64,000 nucleotides of DNA from JBPYFK01 sp051984675 (GTDB lineage: Bacteria > Actinomycetota > Actinomycetes > Mycobacteriales > Pseudonocardiaceae), in NCBI GenBank assembly GCA_051984675.1, contig JBPYFK010000020.1, positions 1-64,000 on the forward strand. The letters are read 5' to 3'. Position numbers and translations under genes: made by a program. Below the pieces are notes generated by a model that saw only the letters and a program-made list of their open reading frames with translations, made no database searches and was not told the DNA's origin. The first letter of the stretch is position 1. Each line of letters opens with the position of its first letter. Below, piece after piece: positions 16,956-25,741 of this stretch.

Positions 16956-17798
16956 CTAAGGCCGTGCTCGGGTGTGCGCTGGCAACTCGTCGACCAGCAA
17001 ACGCACCAGAGCGCCCGTTCGTGAGCGCTCCGGCATCACATACGGCAAGCCCGCTTCCGCCAGCGGCACTGCGGTGACCGGTCCGACGCAGGCGATGAAC
17101 ACCTCGCTCAGCGCACGCCGCAGCGCTCCGCCCCGCTCCGTTCGGTCGGCCCGGCCGAGCAGGTTCGCCGCCGCCGGTGCGCTGGTGAACGGCATCGCGT
17201 CGACATCACCGCTGATCACGGCGTCGATCAGCTGGTCCAGCGGCTGCGGATCCACCGGGTCGGTCCACCGGTAGACCGGGAGCGCGATGACCTCCGCTCC
17301 AGCGCTTTCCAGGCTCGCCCGGAAGTCGTGCATGGGGTCGCCGTGCACCTGCACCACGACCCGCTTGCCCGTCACCCCCAGTTCCAGCAGGTGGGCGAGG
17401 ATCTCGCGGGATTCCTCGGACGGAGCGGTCCACGGATCGGGCAGGCCAGCGCCGCGCACCGCACCGCGTGCCTTCGCGCCTCGCGCGAGCAGTGTCGCCG
17501 CCCGCAGGTGTAGGACGAGCCGCTCCCCGACGCCGTTGTGCTGCGCCGCCTCGACCCAGCCCCGGAATCCCACACCGGTGATCGCGACCACGAAATCCAC
17601 CGGTGCGGCCAGGACCAGCTCCGTCGCAGCCGCCAACTCGCCGTCCTCGGGCAGCGGGACAGTGTGCATCGCGGGACCATGCAGCACCCGCGCGCCACGG
17701 CGGGTCAGCAGACCGCTGAGCTCTTCGGCTTTGCGCTCGGCGGTAATCCCGATCGTGTACCCGCGCAAGGGCAGGTCATCACCGGTCGTCGGTTCCAC
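16956..17798 (-). CDS. hemD: Uroporphyrinogen-III synthase (HemD-like)
   Basis: 280-residue protein with the two-lobed HemD pattern: LRGYTIGITAERKAEELSGLL at the start, a hinge, then GVTGKRVVVQVHGDP and the C-terminal lobe DAMPFTSAPAAANLL ... VFIACVGPVTAVPLAEAG. HemD closes the linear tetrapyrrole hydroxymethylbilane with inversion of ring D, feeding haem, sirohaem or cobalamin synthesis. There are no other haem genes around, so it may serve a specialised role or be a second copy. Some actinobacterial relatives carry an extra C-terminal regulator domain; this one does not. GTG start at 17798. Confidence 0.85.
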   Translation of the reverse strand: MEPTTGDDLPLRGYTIGITAERKAEELSGLLTRRGARVLHGPAMHTVPLPEDGELAAATELVLAAPVDFVVAITGVGFRGWVEAAQHNGVGERLVLHLRAATLLARGAKARGAVRGAGLPDPWTAPSEESREILAHLLELGVTGKRVVVQVHGDPMHDFRASLESAGAEVIALPVYRWTDPVDPQPLDQLIDAVISGDVDAMPFTSAPAAANLLGRADRTERGGALRRALSEVFIACVGPVTAVPLAEAGLPYVMPERSRTGALVRLLVDELPAHTRARP

Positions 17799-17868
17799 GG
17801 CACCATCTTCACACGGTCGGCCAGGTGGGCAGCCGCTTCCCGGTGAACGGTCAACCGACCGTTACACG

Positions 17869-18663
17869 TCAGAGGACGTCGAGCACCACCTGGGACGCCT
17901 TTTCCAGGCCAGCCAGCGAGTGACCGTTGGCCCGCGGGTGCAACGCGTGCACCGCCAGCCGGAACAGCAGGGCGCGCAGCAACGCCTGCGGCCATTCCGC
18001 CAGGTGCGACCAGCGCTCCACGATCGCCGGGTCCGAACCTCCCCACGCGAGGGCGTCCACCACGGCAACAGCGGCGGCCCACTCCGCGGGCCGCCAGTAC
18101 GGGACGAAATCGATGATCGCTGGTGGGGCATTGCCCGCGAACAGCACATTTCCGAACAGGTCGCCGTGCACCACCTGCGGACGCAGATCGGTCCTACGCC
18201 GTGACCCGGCGAGCACGTCGTAGAGTCGGCCACCCTTCTCCGGCTCTAAGGGGCGTTCCTCCTCGCCCCAGGCCATCCGGTCCGCAAGCGAGTAGATGTC
18301 CTGCCGTTTGGCCAGGAACTTCGGGTAGGCCAGGAATCCGCAGGCCGCGTGCAGCCGCAGCGACGCGGCGATCACCTCGTCGTGACGGGCCTCTGGCCGC
18401 CCGTCCACGTTGCGGCACGCCGCCCAACCGGCCACCGCCCACCGGCCGTCGGTGGACCGGACTGGCCTGGCCACACGCACGTCCTCGGGTTCGAGGATGT
18501 CCATGGTCTGCGCGACCCAGGCGGCTTCGGCGGTGCTCAGCACCGGCTTGAGGAGCGCGCCACCGCACCGCCAGGCGATACCGCCCTCCAGCGGCTCGGG
18601 CTCGTCGACGCGCGCCCCGAACGCCGCACGTACGTGCGGCGGAGGCGGTTCCAGCGTCGGCAT
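17869..18663 (-). CDS. TIGR02569 family protein (aminoglycoside phosphotransferase-like fold)
   Basis: 264 residues from ATG 18663 (MPTLEPPPPHVRAAFG). It has the kinase-like core VVHGDLFGNVLF (HGDxxxxN catalytic loop) and IIDFVPYWRPAEW (metal-binding D), plus an N-terminal strand motif EPLEGGIAWRCG. This actinobacterial family looks like a small-molecule kinase, but no substrate is established to my knowledge. The neighbourhood (ATL on one side, moeZ on the other) matches Rv3204-Rv3205c-Rv3206c of M. tuberculosis. TAGCGT lies a few bases upstream of the tandem GTG-ATG (18666/18663), so the mRNA is probably leaderless. The longer frame to 18771 lacks family similarity. Confidence 0.85.
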   Translation of the reverse strand: MPTLEPPPPHVRAAFGARVDEPEPLEGGIAWRCGGALLKPVLSTAEAAWVAQTMDILEPEDVRVARPVRSTDGRWAVAGWAACRNVDGRPEARHDEVIAASLRLHAACGFLAYPKFLAKRQDIYSLADRMAWGEEERPLEPEKGGRLYDVLAGSRRRTDLRPQVVHGDLFGNVLFAGNAPPAIIDFVPYWRPAEWAAAVAVVDALAWGGSDPAIVERWSHLAEWPQALLRALLFRLAVHALHPRANGHSLAGLEKASQVVLDVL

Positions 18664-18986
18664 CACGATCGTTGACGCTACATCGGCCGTCGCCGATTCC
18701 CCAGCAGGCACTCCGAACCGGGCCCAGACGCGCCTCGCCCCAAGCGGCTGCACCACCTGCGGCTGGCCCAAACCGGCCCTACCCGGGCAGGTGCGAAGTC
18801 AGGATCGGCCGCCGGTCAGCAACCACGACCAAGATCGACGACGAGGGGCAACCACCGTGCTTATCTGGGGGTCCAGGCGCACCGTCCAACGTGTCGCCGT
18901 GCTTTGCATAGGTAGCGCCTGACGGTTGGTCCGCCCGAAGCGGATTCGGACGGACCAACCAGGTCAGGGCTTCAGCGGGGAAGCCG
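18664..18986. other. Intergenic region between moeZ and the TIGR02569 gene
   Basis: 323 bp holding the leaderless-type promoter of the TIGR02569 gene near 18675 and a strong terminator hairpin for moeZ (18924-18960). The stretch 18772-18920 shows no recognisable feature. Confidence 0.5.
18924..18960 (-). terminator. Hairpin terminator of moeZ
   Basis: GGTTGGTCCG (18924-18933) pairs perfectly with CGGACCAACC (18951-18960); inside it CCGAA pairs with TTCGG after one mismatch, leaving a five-base loop. It starts 26 nt beyond the moeZ stop. There is no T-tract, as usual in high-GC actinobacteria. Confidence 0.8.
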
Positions 18987-20174
18987 TCAGTACGTCGGCA
19001 GGCTGGGGTCCACTTCCTTGGCCCAGCCGAGCACTCCGCCACCGACGTGCACGGCGTTGGAGAAGCCGGCACGGTGCAGTGCGGCCAGCGCCTCGGCCGA
19101 CCGGCCACCGGACTTGCAGTGCAGCACGAGCTGGGTGTCCTGCGGCAGCTCGGACAGCGCCTCACCGGAGAGGATGCGGTCCTTCGGGATCAGCGTCGAC
19201 CCCGGAATGCGCACGATCTCGTACTCGTGCGGCTCCCGGACGTCGATGAGCTCGAACTTGTCGCCGCGGTCGAACTTCTCCTTCAGTTCGCGCGGGGTGA
19301 TCGTGCTCCCGGCAGCGGCCTGCTGCGCGTCGTCCGAGACCACACCGCAGAACGTCTCGTAGTCGATCAGCTCGGTGATCTTCGTGGCGTTCGGGTCCTT
19401 GCGGATCTTGACCGTGCGGTAGGTCATCTCCAGCGCGTCGTAGATCATCAGGCGCCCGAGCAGCGTCTCCCCGATCCCGGTGATCAGCTTGATCGCCTCG
19501 TTGACCATGATCGACCCGATGGAGGCGCACAGCACACCGAGCACGCCGCCCTCGGCGCAGGAGGGCACCATGCCGGGTGGCGGCGGTTCCGGGTACAGAT
19601 CGCGGTAGTTCGGTCCGTGCTGCTCCCAGAACACGCTGGCCTGGCCCTCGAACCGGAAGATCGAGCCCCACACGTAGGGCTTGCCCAGCAGCACCGCCGC
19701 GTCGTTGACCAGGTACCGGGTGGCGAAGTTGTCCGTGCCGTCCAGGATCAGGTCGTAGCCGGCGAAGATGTCCAGGGCGTTGTCCGACGTCAGGTGCGTC
19801 TGGTGCAGGTTGACCTGCACGAACGGGTTGACCTCGGCGATGGAGTCCTTGGCCGACTCGGCCTTCGGCCGCCCCAGGTCGGACTGCCCGTGGATGACCT
19901 GGCGGTGCAGGTTCGACTCGTCGACGGCGTCGAACTCGACGATGCCCAGGGTGCCCACTCCCGCGGCGGCCAGGTACAGCAGCGCCGGGCTACCGAGCCC
20001 GCCGGCACCGACCACCAGCACCTTGGCGTTCTTCAACCGCTTCTGCCCCTCCATCCCGACATCCGGGATGATCAGGTGGCGGCTGTACCGCGCGACCTCC
20101 TCATTGGTCAGCTCCGCCGCGGGTTCCACCAGCGGCGGCAGCTTCGTTGTCGCCTCGGCTGACTGGCCGGACAT
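18987..20174 (-). CDS. moeZ: Adenylyltransferase/sulfurtransferase MoeZ (MoeB-rhodanese fusion)
   Basis: 395 residues. The N-terminal E1-like domain has the nucleotide loop VVGAGGLGSPALLYLAAAGVG, EFDAVDESNLHRQ and DGTDNFATRY; the C-terminal rhodanese domain (about 290-390) has the active-site loop HCKSGGRS with cysteine near residue 350. Family members adenylate the C-terminal Gly-Gly of sulfur carriers (MoaD, CysO and ThiS types) and load sulfur from the rhodanese persulfide, supplying molybdopterin, cysteine and thiocarboxylate pathways. The MoeB-type zinc CxxC pairs are not complete, as usual in MoeZ. Good Shine-Dalgarno (GAGGAGGAGCTGGGAG) before the ATG. Confidence 0.95.
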   Translation of the reverse strand: MSGQSAEATTKLPPLVEPAAELTNEEVARYSRHLIIPDVGMEGQKRLKNAKVLVVGAGGLGSPALLYLAAAGVGTLGIVEFDAVDESNLHRQVIHGQSDLGRPKAESAKDSIAEVNPFVQVNLHQTHLTSDNALDIFAGYDLILDGTDNFATRYLVNDAAVLLGKPYVWGSIFRFEGQASVFWEQHGPNYRDLYPEPPPPGMVPSCAEGGVLGVLCASIGSIMVNEAIKLITGIGETLLGRLMIYDALEMTYRTVKIRKDPNATKITELIDYETFCGVVSDDAQQAAAGSTITPRELKEKFDRGDKFELIDVREPHEYEIVRIPGSTLIPKDRILSGEALSELPQDTQLVLHCKSGGRSAEALAALHRAGFSNAVHVGGGVLGWAKEVDPSLPTY

Positions 20175-20334
20175 CTCCCAGCTCCTCCTCGGTCGTGTTC
20201 CCCCTGCCAGCGCAGGGTGGCTGCCTGGTCGACTCGCCGTGAGTACCGGTGTACCTCGGGCAGCGAAAGACTCTCGTCAGATGTGTGCAACGCTAGCCTT
20301 GCCGACGTTCTTCCCGAACAGGAAGTCCTCTCAC

Positions 20335-20383
20335 CATACGAGAGGCAGCCCCTACATAAAGGCGGCCCATACGAGAGGCGGCC
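20335..20383. repeat. 16-bp direct repeat upstream of moeZ
   Basis: CATACGAGAGGCAGCC (20335-20350) and CATACGAGAGGCGGCC (20368-20383) are direct repeats 33 bp apart, i.e. on the same helix face, 160-210 bp upstream of the moeZ start and just after the DUF3152 gene. They could be paired regulator sites. Confidence 0.65.
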
Positions 20384-20417
20384 CACGCGTAGAGACCGCC
20401 AGGCAGCTGAGCCGCCG

Positions 20418-21662
20418 TCAGCTTCCCTGGTTGCCCACCGGGAACGGCCAGGCGTTCGGCCGGCACACGAGCCCGTCGGCGGGGATCTGCCCGCCCTGCG
20501 ACACCACGTTGTTGAGCTGGTTCAGATCGTTGTCGGACACGCTGAAGGTCTGCTGCATCATCACCGGCGCGAGCGCACCCGGCTGCGGGCAGGGGACGTG
20601 ACCGTTGCCGAAGACGTGGCCCACTTCGTGGTTGATCGCGTACCGGCGGTAGGTCCCGATGTCGCCGTTGAACGCTACGGCGCCCCGAACCCAGCGGGCG
20701 CTGTTGATGTAGACGCGGTCACCGACCCGGCACGACGTGTCGAACGGCAGGCCGTTGCCGTAACCGCACACCTGGCGCGCGGTGTTCTGCGAGATCAGGG
20801 TGACCCGGAAGTCCGGGCGCGGACCGCCGGCGTCGACCCGTTGCAACGCGATCCCGCCCGATTGCGGGTTGGTCCAGCTGCGGGGGTCGGCCAGGGTCTG
20901 CTGCACCAGCGGCGCGAAGGTGTCGTTGCCTTCCTCCAGGCGAACGCCGGTCTCGATCTCCACCGTGTACCGGTAGAGACGCCCCTGCCCAACCGAGTTC
21001 GACGTTCCGGGGATGACGTCGAAGGTGCCCGCCCCGGTTTCCGGGACCGAAGCGCCGTCGGGTAGGTCGGCGGCGAAGATCTTCGGGCTGAACACCTGGC
21101 CGGGCCGGGCCTCGGAGGCCACCGGACCGTCCGGGACGTCGGCGGTCTGGTCGCGGGAAGGCGTTTCGATGCCCGTACCGCGCGGCGGTTTCCCCACCTC
21201 GAACACGACCAGCGCGGTGAGCACCACTAGGAGTGGGACCGCGTACACCCGCCAGCCGTAGCGGCTCAGCACGCCCGGTTGGCGCTCCCGAACAACCCGC
21301 GAGGCCCCGAACCGACTCGCGCCGGTGCCGTCCGACCGCGGGCGCGCTCCGGCACCTTCGTCGGTGCGCACGTCATCCGCGTCCAGGAAGCCCGAGTAGG
21401 CCGAATCCTCGGAGTAGTCGGAACCTTCGGCAGCCTCGCCGCGCTGAGTGCTGTTGTGGTCGCCGGCGAGCTGTGGATCTCCGCTGTCCCGCTCGGGGTG
21501 CCAGGAGGCGGCCAGCGGCTCGTGACCACCGGCGCGCCGAACGCGGTGGTGACGCTGTGAAACCGAACCCCGCCGCATCCTCGGCCGACTGCCGGCGCCG
21601 GCCGGACCGGACTGTGTACGACGGAGTTCGGCGTCACTGGGCTCCTGTGGCGACCGAGGCAC
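20418..21662 (-). CDS. DUF3152 membrane-anchored protein with metzincin-like zinc motif
   Basis: 414 residues: a long disordered, charged cytosolic N-terminus, one TM (VYAVPLLVVLTALVVFEVG, about 140-158) and an extracytoplasmic DUF3152 domain. The domain contains NHEVGHVFGNGH (H344 to H354), the HExGHxxGxxH pattern of metzincin zinc proteases, followed by a methionine-rich turn (APVMMQQT) that could be the Met-turn. Two cysteine pairs (VCGYG...TSCRVG, PCPQP...LVCRP) suggest disulfides. It corresponds to Rv3207c by order and family. Proteolytic activity is an inference from the motif; substrates are unknown. Confidence 0.85.
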   Translation of the reverse strand: MPRSPQEPSDAELRRTQSGPAGAGSRPRMRRGSVSQRHHRVRRAGGHEPLAASWHPERDSGDPQLAGDHNSTQRGEAAEGSDYSEDSAYSGFLDADDVRTDEGAGARPRSDGTGASRFGASRVVRERQPGVLSRYGWRVYAVPLLVVLTALVVFEVGKPPRGTGIETPSRDQTADVPDGPVASEARPGQVFSPKIFAADLPDGASVPETGAGTFDVIPGTSNSVGQGRLYRYTVEIETGVRLEEGNDTFAPLVQQTLADPRSWTNPQSGGIALQRVDAGGPRPDFRVTLISQNTARQVCGYGNGLPFDTSCRVGDRVYINSARWVRGAVAFNGDIGTYRRYAINHEVGHVFGNGHVPCPQPGALAPVMMQQTFSVSDNDLNQLNNVVSQGGQIPADGLVCRPNAWPFPVGNQGS

Positions 21663-21773
21663 ATCACACAGCGTGCCACACCTCGTCCATACTCACCCGC
21701 AACACCCGACACACACAGTGACGTCATCACGACATCGCCGCGGGGTGATCGCACCCGTGCGGCGGTGCCGAGA

Positions 21774-22826
21774 TCACCAGGTTCCCGCCTCCACTGCTTC
21801 GAGCATGCCGAGCGCGGCCCGAGCGACCATGCGCGGACGTTCGATCTGCGCCACGTGCCCGGTGTGCGGCAGCACGAGCAGGCGCCCTCTGGCCAGCAGG
21901 TTCGCGGTCCGGGGCGCCTTCCCGACGTGCACGAGCCGGTCGGAATCGCCCCACAGCACGAGGGTGGGAGCCGTCACGCGGCTGAGCAGGCCCCACAGCG
22001 ATTGGGACTGCGCCGAAACCCACGAGCGGAGTAGTCCACGGGTGGTACGGCCGAGCGCCGGGCCGATCCACGGCAGCTGGGCGTACTCGCGGAACTCCTC
22101 CGCGGCCTCGTCCACACGATGCGGGGGTATCAACTCGGGGTGGGCGAAGCACAGCCGCATGAGCCGTTCGGCGCGCTCCCGTGGGGTCGTCGCGGCCATC
22201 GCCCGCCGCATCCGTGAACCGATCAGCGGCAGCCAGGCCAGGGCGATGCGCGGGTCGGACACCCGTCTCGGGTCGGGGCGCAGATCCGGCATCGCGGGCG
22301 AGACCAGGGTCAGCGTGGCCACCAGGTCCGGGCGTTGGACGGCCACCTCGATCCCCACGGCCCCGCCGAACGAGTTCCCGAACAGGTGCACCGGCCGGTC
22401 CAGGGCCTCCAGCAGCCCGATGACGACCTCGGCGTGCGCCTGACGGCCGAAGTCGAAATCCGGCGGCGGTTCGGTACGTCCGAAGCCGGGGAGGTCGACC
22501 GCGATCCCCCGCAGCCGCGAGTCGAGCAGCCCCGCCAGGTCGGTCCAGTTCGTCGCGGAACCCGCGAGCCCGTGCACGTAGAGGGCCAGCGGCGCGTCCG
22601 TACCGGGCCCCGGCGTCTCGCGAACGTGCAGCCGGAGCGCCCCGGACGGCGTGCTGACCTCGACATACCGCCCTGGTGGCGGCTTCGCGCTGAGATCCAT
22701 CGGGGGCAGAACCGCTTCCGACAGCGGGACCCTGGTCAGGTCGGCGCGGGCGCGGGCCGGCGTCGCTCGACCAGCGCCGAGCCGCACCGGCGGTCCAGCC
22801 GGCAGGCGCAAGCGGGGCACGTTCAT
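21774..22826 (-). CDS. Alpha/beta hydrolase
   Basis: 350 residues from ATG 22826, chosen because GGAGG lies 8 nt upstream; an ATG two codons earlier is too close to it. The fold is canonical: oxyanion region YVHGLAGSATNW, nucleophile elbow GNSFGG (Ser), acid LWGDSDRLV (Asp) and HTGHVAQIE (His). A lipase/esterase, haloalkane-dehalogenase-like or C-C hydrolase role is possible. The Trp and lid residues do not decide the substrate. It stands alone between the DUF3152 gene and a divergent TetR gene, so it could be that regulator's target. Confidence 0.85.
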   Translation of the reverse strand: MNVPRLRLPAGPPVRLGAGRATPARARADLTRVPLSEAVLPPMDLSAKPPPGRYVEVSTPSGALRLHVRETPGPGTDAPLALYVHGLAGSATNWTDLAGLLDSRLRGIAVDLPGFGRTEPPPDFDFGRQAHAEVVIGLLEALDRPVHLFGNSFGGAVGIEVAVQRPDLVATLTLVSPAMPDLRPDPRRVSDPRIALAWLPLIGSRMRRAMAATTPRERAERLMRLCFAHPELIPPHRVDEAAEEFREYAQLPWIGPALGRTTRGLLRSWVSAQSQSLWGLLSRVTAPTLVLWGDSDRLVHVGKAPRTANLLARGRLLVLPHTGHVAQIERPRMVARAALGMLEAVEAGTW

Positions 22827-23082
22827 GGTCATGCCCTCCAGAATGCGCCCGATCTCCAGCAGAAGTCCCGTACCGACTTGATGACACGGGCCGGCGTGTC
22901 GCGCCACCTGGGACCGCGGGCCCCCGGCACTTCCCCGGCCGCGGGATCACCCAGCGCCAAAACAATCCGCGATCGGGTCACCCTGTCACCCAGCAGTGAT
23001 CTACTACCGGCGAGTAAAGTTGTACCTCTGGCTGGCCGATGACCAGTTACCAGGGTGTAGAAATTCCAGGGTGGAGGCGAGC

Positions 23083-23718
23083 ATGACCGAGACCGCGCAG
23101 CAGAGTAATGCGCAGCCGGCACGGGGCGTACGGCTACCCCGCGACGCGCGCCGTGCGCAGTTGCTCGCCGCAGCCCAACAGGTGTTCGCGACCAACGGCT
23201 ACCACGCCGCCGCGATGGACGACATCGCCGAGCGTGCCGGCGTCAGCAAGCCGGTGCTCTACCAGCACTTCCCCGGCAAGCTGGAGTTGTATCTGGCGCT
23301 GCTGGAAACGCACGCCAACGGGCTCGTGCGCCGGGTGCGGGACGCGATCGCCTCCACGCCCGACAACAAGCTCCGGGTGCGCGGCGCGGTGGGCGCGCTG
23401 TACGAGTTCGTCGACCGGGAGGACCAAGCGTTCCGGCTGGTCTTCGAGTCCGACCTGCGCGGTGAGCCCGCCGTGGAGAAGGCCGTCGAAGGCGCGCTGG
23501 CCGCGTGCGCGGACGCCGTGGCGGAGGCGGTGACCGCGGACGCCGGGCTGGACCACGACCGCGCTCGCCTGGTCGCGACCGGCCTGGTCGGGCTGAGCCA
23601 GGTGACCGCGCGCTCGTGGCTGCAGGGCAACCGCGCGATCCCGAAGGAAGAGGCGATCGGGCTGATGTCCACGCTGGCGTGGAAGGGCCTCGCTGGCTTC
23701 CCGCTCCAGCAGCACTGA
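23083..23718 (+). CDS. TetR/AcrR family transcriptional regulator
   Basis: 211 residues. The N-terminal HTH reads RRAQLLAAAQQVFATNGYHA, MDDIAERAGVSKPVLYQHFPGK; the C-terminal ligand domain is alpha-helical (FRLVFESDLRGEPAVEKAVEG). ATG 23083 follows GGAGG with 5-6 nt spacing; the longer frame back to 22996 is not supported. It corresponds in order to the TetR gene Rv3208. It is divergent from the alpha/beta hydrolase at 21774-22826 with 256 bp between, and may regulate it and itself. No clean palindrome was found in that gap. Confidence 0.9.
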   Translation: MTETAQQSNAQPARGVRLPRDARRAQLLAAAQQVFATNGYHAAAMDDIAERAGVSKPVLYQHFPGKLELYLALLETHANGLVRRVRDAIASTPDNKLRVRGAVGALYEFVDREDQAFRLVFESDLRGEPAVEKAVEGALAACADAVAEAVTADAGLDHDRARLVATGLVGLSQVTARSWLQGNRAIPKEEAIGLMSTLAWKGLAGFPLQQH

Positions 23719-23794
23719 CGACCCAGCAGGGACGTCCCAGCAGCACTGACCCAGCTGGGCCGGGGGCAATGCTCCCCGACCCAGCCATGCCGAC

Positions 23795-24739
23795 TTATCT
23801 CACCTGCCGTACCAGGTCAGCGATCCGCGCGGTGACCTCGCCGGTGCGTTCCAGCGGCAGCATGTGGCCCGCGCCCGGGTACGTCAGCAGCCGCGCCTCC
23901 GGCATCGCGCGGGCGAGCCGGCGCGCATGCCCGTGCGGGGTGAGCCGGTCCGACAATCCAGCGAGGATCACCGTCGGCATGCCGCGCAGGCACTCCAACA
24001 CCTCGGTCCGCTCGTGCTCGGCAAGGGACTCCCGGAATCCCGCCATGCTCGGCGGGTGACATGCGGCCACCCAGGCGGCCGACGCCTTGAGGTCCTGCCG
24101 CTGCGGATGCTTGCCGAACAGCAGCCACCGCAGCCCCGGCCGCAACACTCCCGGATAGGGGCTGACGGCGGGGCGACGCGCCGACGCGAGTTGGCGCCGC
24201 ATCATCCGTTCCCCGCCGTTGATCGCGCGGGCCAGCGGTTTGGGCAGCCCGAACGTGGGGTTGGCGAGGCGTCCGCTTGAGGTGGAGACCAGCGCCACCG
24301 CCGTCACCCGCTCGTCGAACAGTGCGCGGTGTCGCTCGGCCAGCGCCATGATCGTCATTCCGCCCATCGAGTGACCGGCGAGGATCACCGGACCGTGCGG
24401 GACCCGCTGTTCCAGCAGCTCCGCGAGATCGTCCGCGCACTGCGCGATCGTGGCGGTACCGGCCGGGCTCGGATCGGAGTCACCGTGACCGCGCAGGTCA
24501 TAGCGCAGGACGCGGACCGGCCCGGCGGAATCCGGTAGCGCGGGGACGACGCGGTCCCAGGTGTGGGCGGTGAGAGTCCAGCCGTGGATCAGCACGACCG
24601 TCGCCGGTGCGTCTTCAGCACCCTCCTCCCACACGCGGAGGGTCGTGCCGTCGCGAGTGGTGAACCGCTGGCGCGCTTGCGTTCCCCAGACATGCGGATC
24701 ATCCGACTTGGTCACGGTGGTCGTTCCATCCAGGCTCAT
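23795..24739 (-). CDS. Alpha/beta hydrolase
   Basis: 314 residues with LIHGWTLTAHTWDRV (oxyanion), YDLRGHGDSD, nucleophile GHSMGG (Ser), acid in GLSDRLTPHG (Asp) and GAGHMLPLE (His). The RGHGxS and GHSMGG words are typical of the epoxide-hydrolase/peroxidase-like and lipase families. A polar N-terminus of about 20 residues precedes the core and there is no signal peptide. It ends convergently 76 bp from the TetR gene. It could act with the AurF/SDR pair just upstream (80 bp away, same strand), but they are not overlapping and co-transcription is unproven. Confidence 0.85.
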   Translation of the reverse strand: MSLDGTTTVTKSDDPHVWGTQARQRFTTRDGTTLRVWEEGAEDAPATVVLIHGWTLTAHTWDRVVPALPDSAGPVRVLRYDLRGHGDSDPSPAGTATIAQCADDLAELLEQRVPHGPVILAGHSMGGMTIMALAERHRALFDERVTAVALVSTSSGRLANPTFGLPKPLARAINGGERMMRRQLASARRPAVSPYPGVLRPGLRWLLFGKHPQRQDLKASAAWVAACHPPSMAGFRESLAEHERTEVLECLRGMPTVILAGLSDRLTPHGHARRLARAMPEARLLTYPGAGHMLPLERTGEVTARIADLVRQVR

Positions 24740-24798
24740 CTGCTGCTCCGGGCTGTGTAGTGGGAGGGCACGGGGTGCGCAGGGCTTGCCCCCGCTCA

Positions 24799-24840
24799 GG
24801 GCTTGATCAGGTGGGCTTGATCAGGTGGGCTTGATCAGGT
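24799..24840. repeat. Three tandem 14-bp repeats covering the AurF stop codon
   Basis: GGGCTTGATCAGGT occurs three times head to tail (24799-24812, 24813-24826, 24827-24840), and a fourth partial copy follows. The AurF stop lies in the middle copy. The tail LIKPT is repeat-encoded; because 14 is not a multiple of 3, gain or loss of a copy would change the C-terminus. Confidence 0.9.
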
Positions 24841-25741
24841 GGGCTTTCTTCCACAGGGACAGGCCGGGCTTGCCGATCAGGCCGACCTCGTCGAGGAACG
24901 ACATGATCTTCTCGCCGCTCCAGCGGATCGTGTCCTGGAAGTGCGGGTTGCGGAGGGCCAGCCGGTGGGTCTCCTTCGGCGGCAGCCCCACCGCCGTGTA
25001 CACGTTCGGGTTGATCAGGGCATAGACGATGCAGTAGCCGACCAGCGCGGTCATGTACTGGTGGTAGGCCCGCTGGGCCGGGTTGCACCGGGCCATCCGC
25101 CGCACGACCTCCTCGCGGGCGAACGTGACGTGGCGGGCCTCCTCCATCACGTGGATTCGGTTGACCATCCGCACCAGCGGCTGCACCCCCTCGTCGTGCA
25201 TCTGGTCACGCTGCAACCGGTCCAGGATCTCCTCGGCGACGAGGATCGACGCGTACATCGACGGCCCCGAGGCCACCGCCACCAGCAGCTTCCCGCCCTG
25301 GTGCAGCACCGGGACCGCGCCGTAGGCCGGGGCGCCGACGCGGTCGACGAACTTGCCGAACATCGTGGAGTGCCGGCACTCGTCGGCGATCTCGGTCAGC
25401 GCGTAGTGCACGTGCCCGGTAGTGGGGTCGGCGCTGTAGATGTCTTTGAGCAGCATCTGCATCAGCAGCATCTCGAACCACAGGCCCACCGAGGCGATGC
25501 TGGCGAGTTCGTGCTTGGTCAGCTCGACCCGCTGCTGGTGGGTCAGCCGGTCCCAGGTCGCCGTGCCGTACAGCGAGCTGCGGTGAAACGGCAGGTAGGG
25601 CAGGTCGTCGGCCAGCGGGGCGTCCCAGTCGATGTCGACCTCGGGGTCGTAGCTGTTCTTCGCCGACGAGTTCAGCAGCCGCTGCGCGGTCTTCTCCCGG
25701 TCGTTGACCTTGTTGTCCTGGGTTAGCGCCGCTCGACTCAT
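24821..25741 (-). CDS. AurF-type non-haem diiron oxygenase
   Basis: 306 residues of the p-aminobenzoate N-oxygenase AurF family. Two helix-borne diiron motif sets are visible: the first glutamates in KHELASIASVGLWFE, EIADECRHS (ExxH), then AEEILDRLQ and HVMEEARHVTFAREE (ExxH plus a further E). Family members oxidise arylamines to nitroarenes or carry out related N- or C-oxidations. Typical length is about 300-340. The gene overlaps the upstream SDR by ATGA (25738-25741), so the two enzymes are probably co-produced. The C-terminal codons lie in a tandem repeat. Substrate unknown. Confidence 0.87.
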   Translation of the reverse strand: MSRAALTQDNKVNDREKTAQRLLNSSAKNSYDPEVDIDWDAPLADDLPYLPFHRSSLYGTATWDRLTHQQRVELTKHELASIASVGLWFEMLLMQMLLKDIYSADPTTGHVHYALTEIADECRHSTMFGKFVDRVGAPAYGAVPVLHQGGKLLVAVASGPSMYASILVAEEILDRLQRDQMHDEGVQPLVRMVNRIHVMEEARHVTFAREEVVRRMARCNPAQRAYHQYMTALVGYCIVYALINPNVYTAVGLPPKETHRLALRNPHFQDTIRWSGEKIMSFLDEVGLIGKPGLSLWKKAHLIKPT

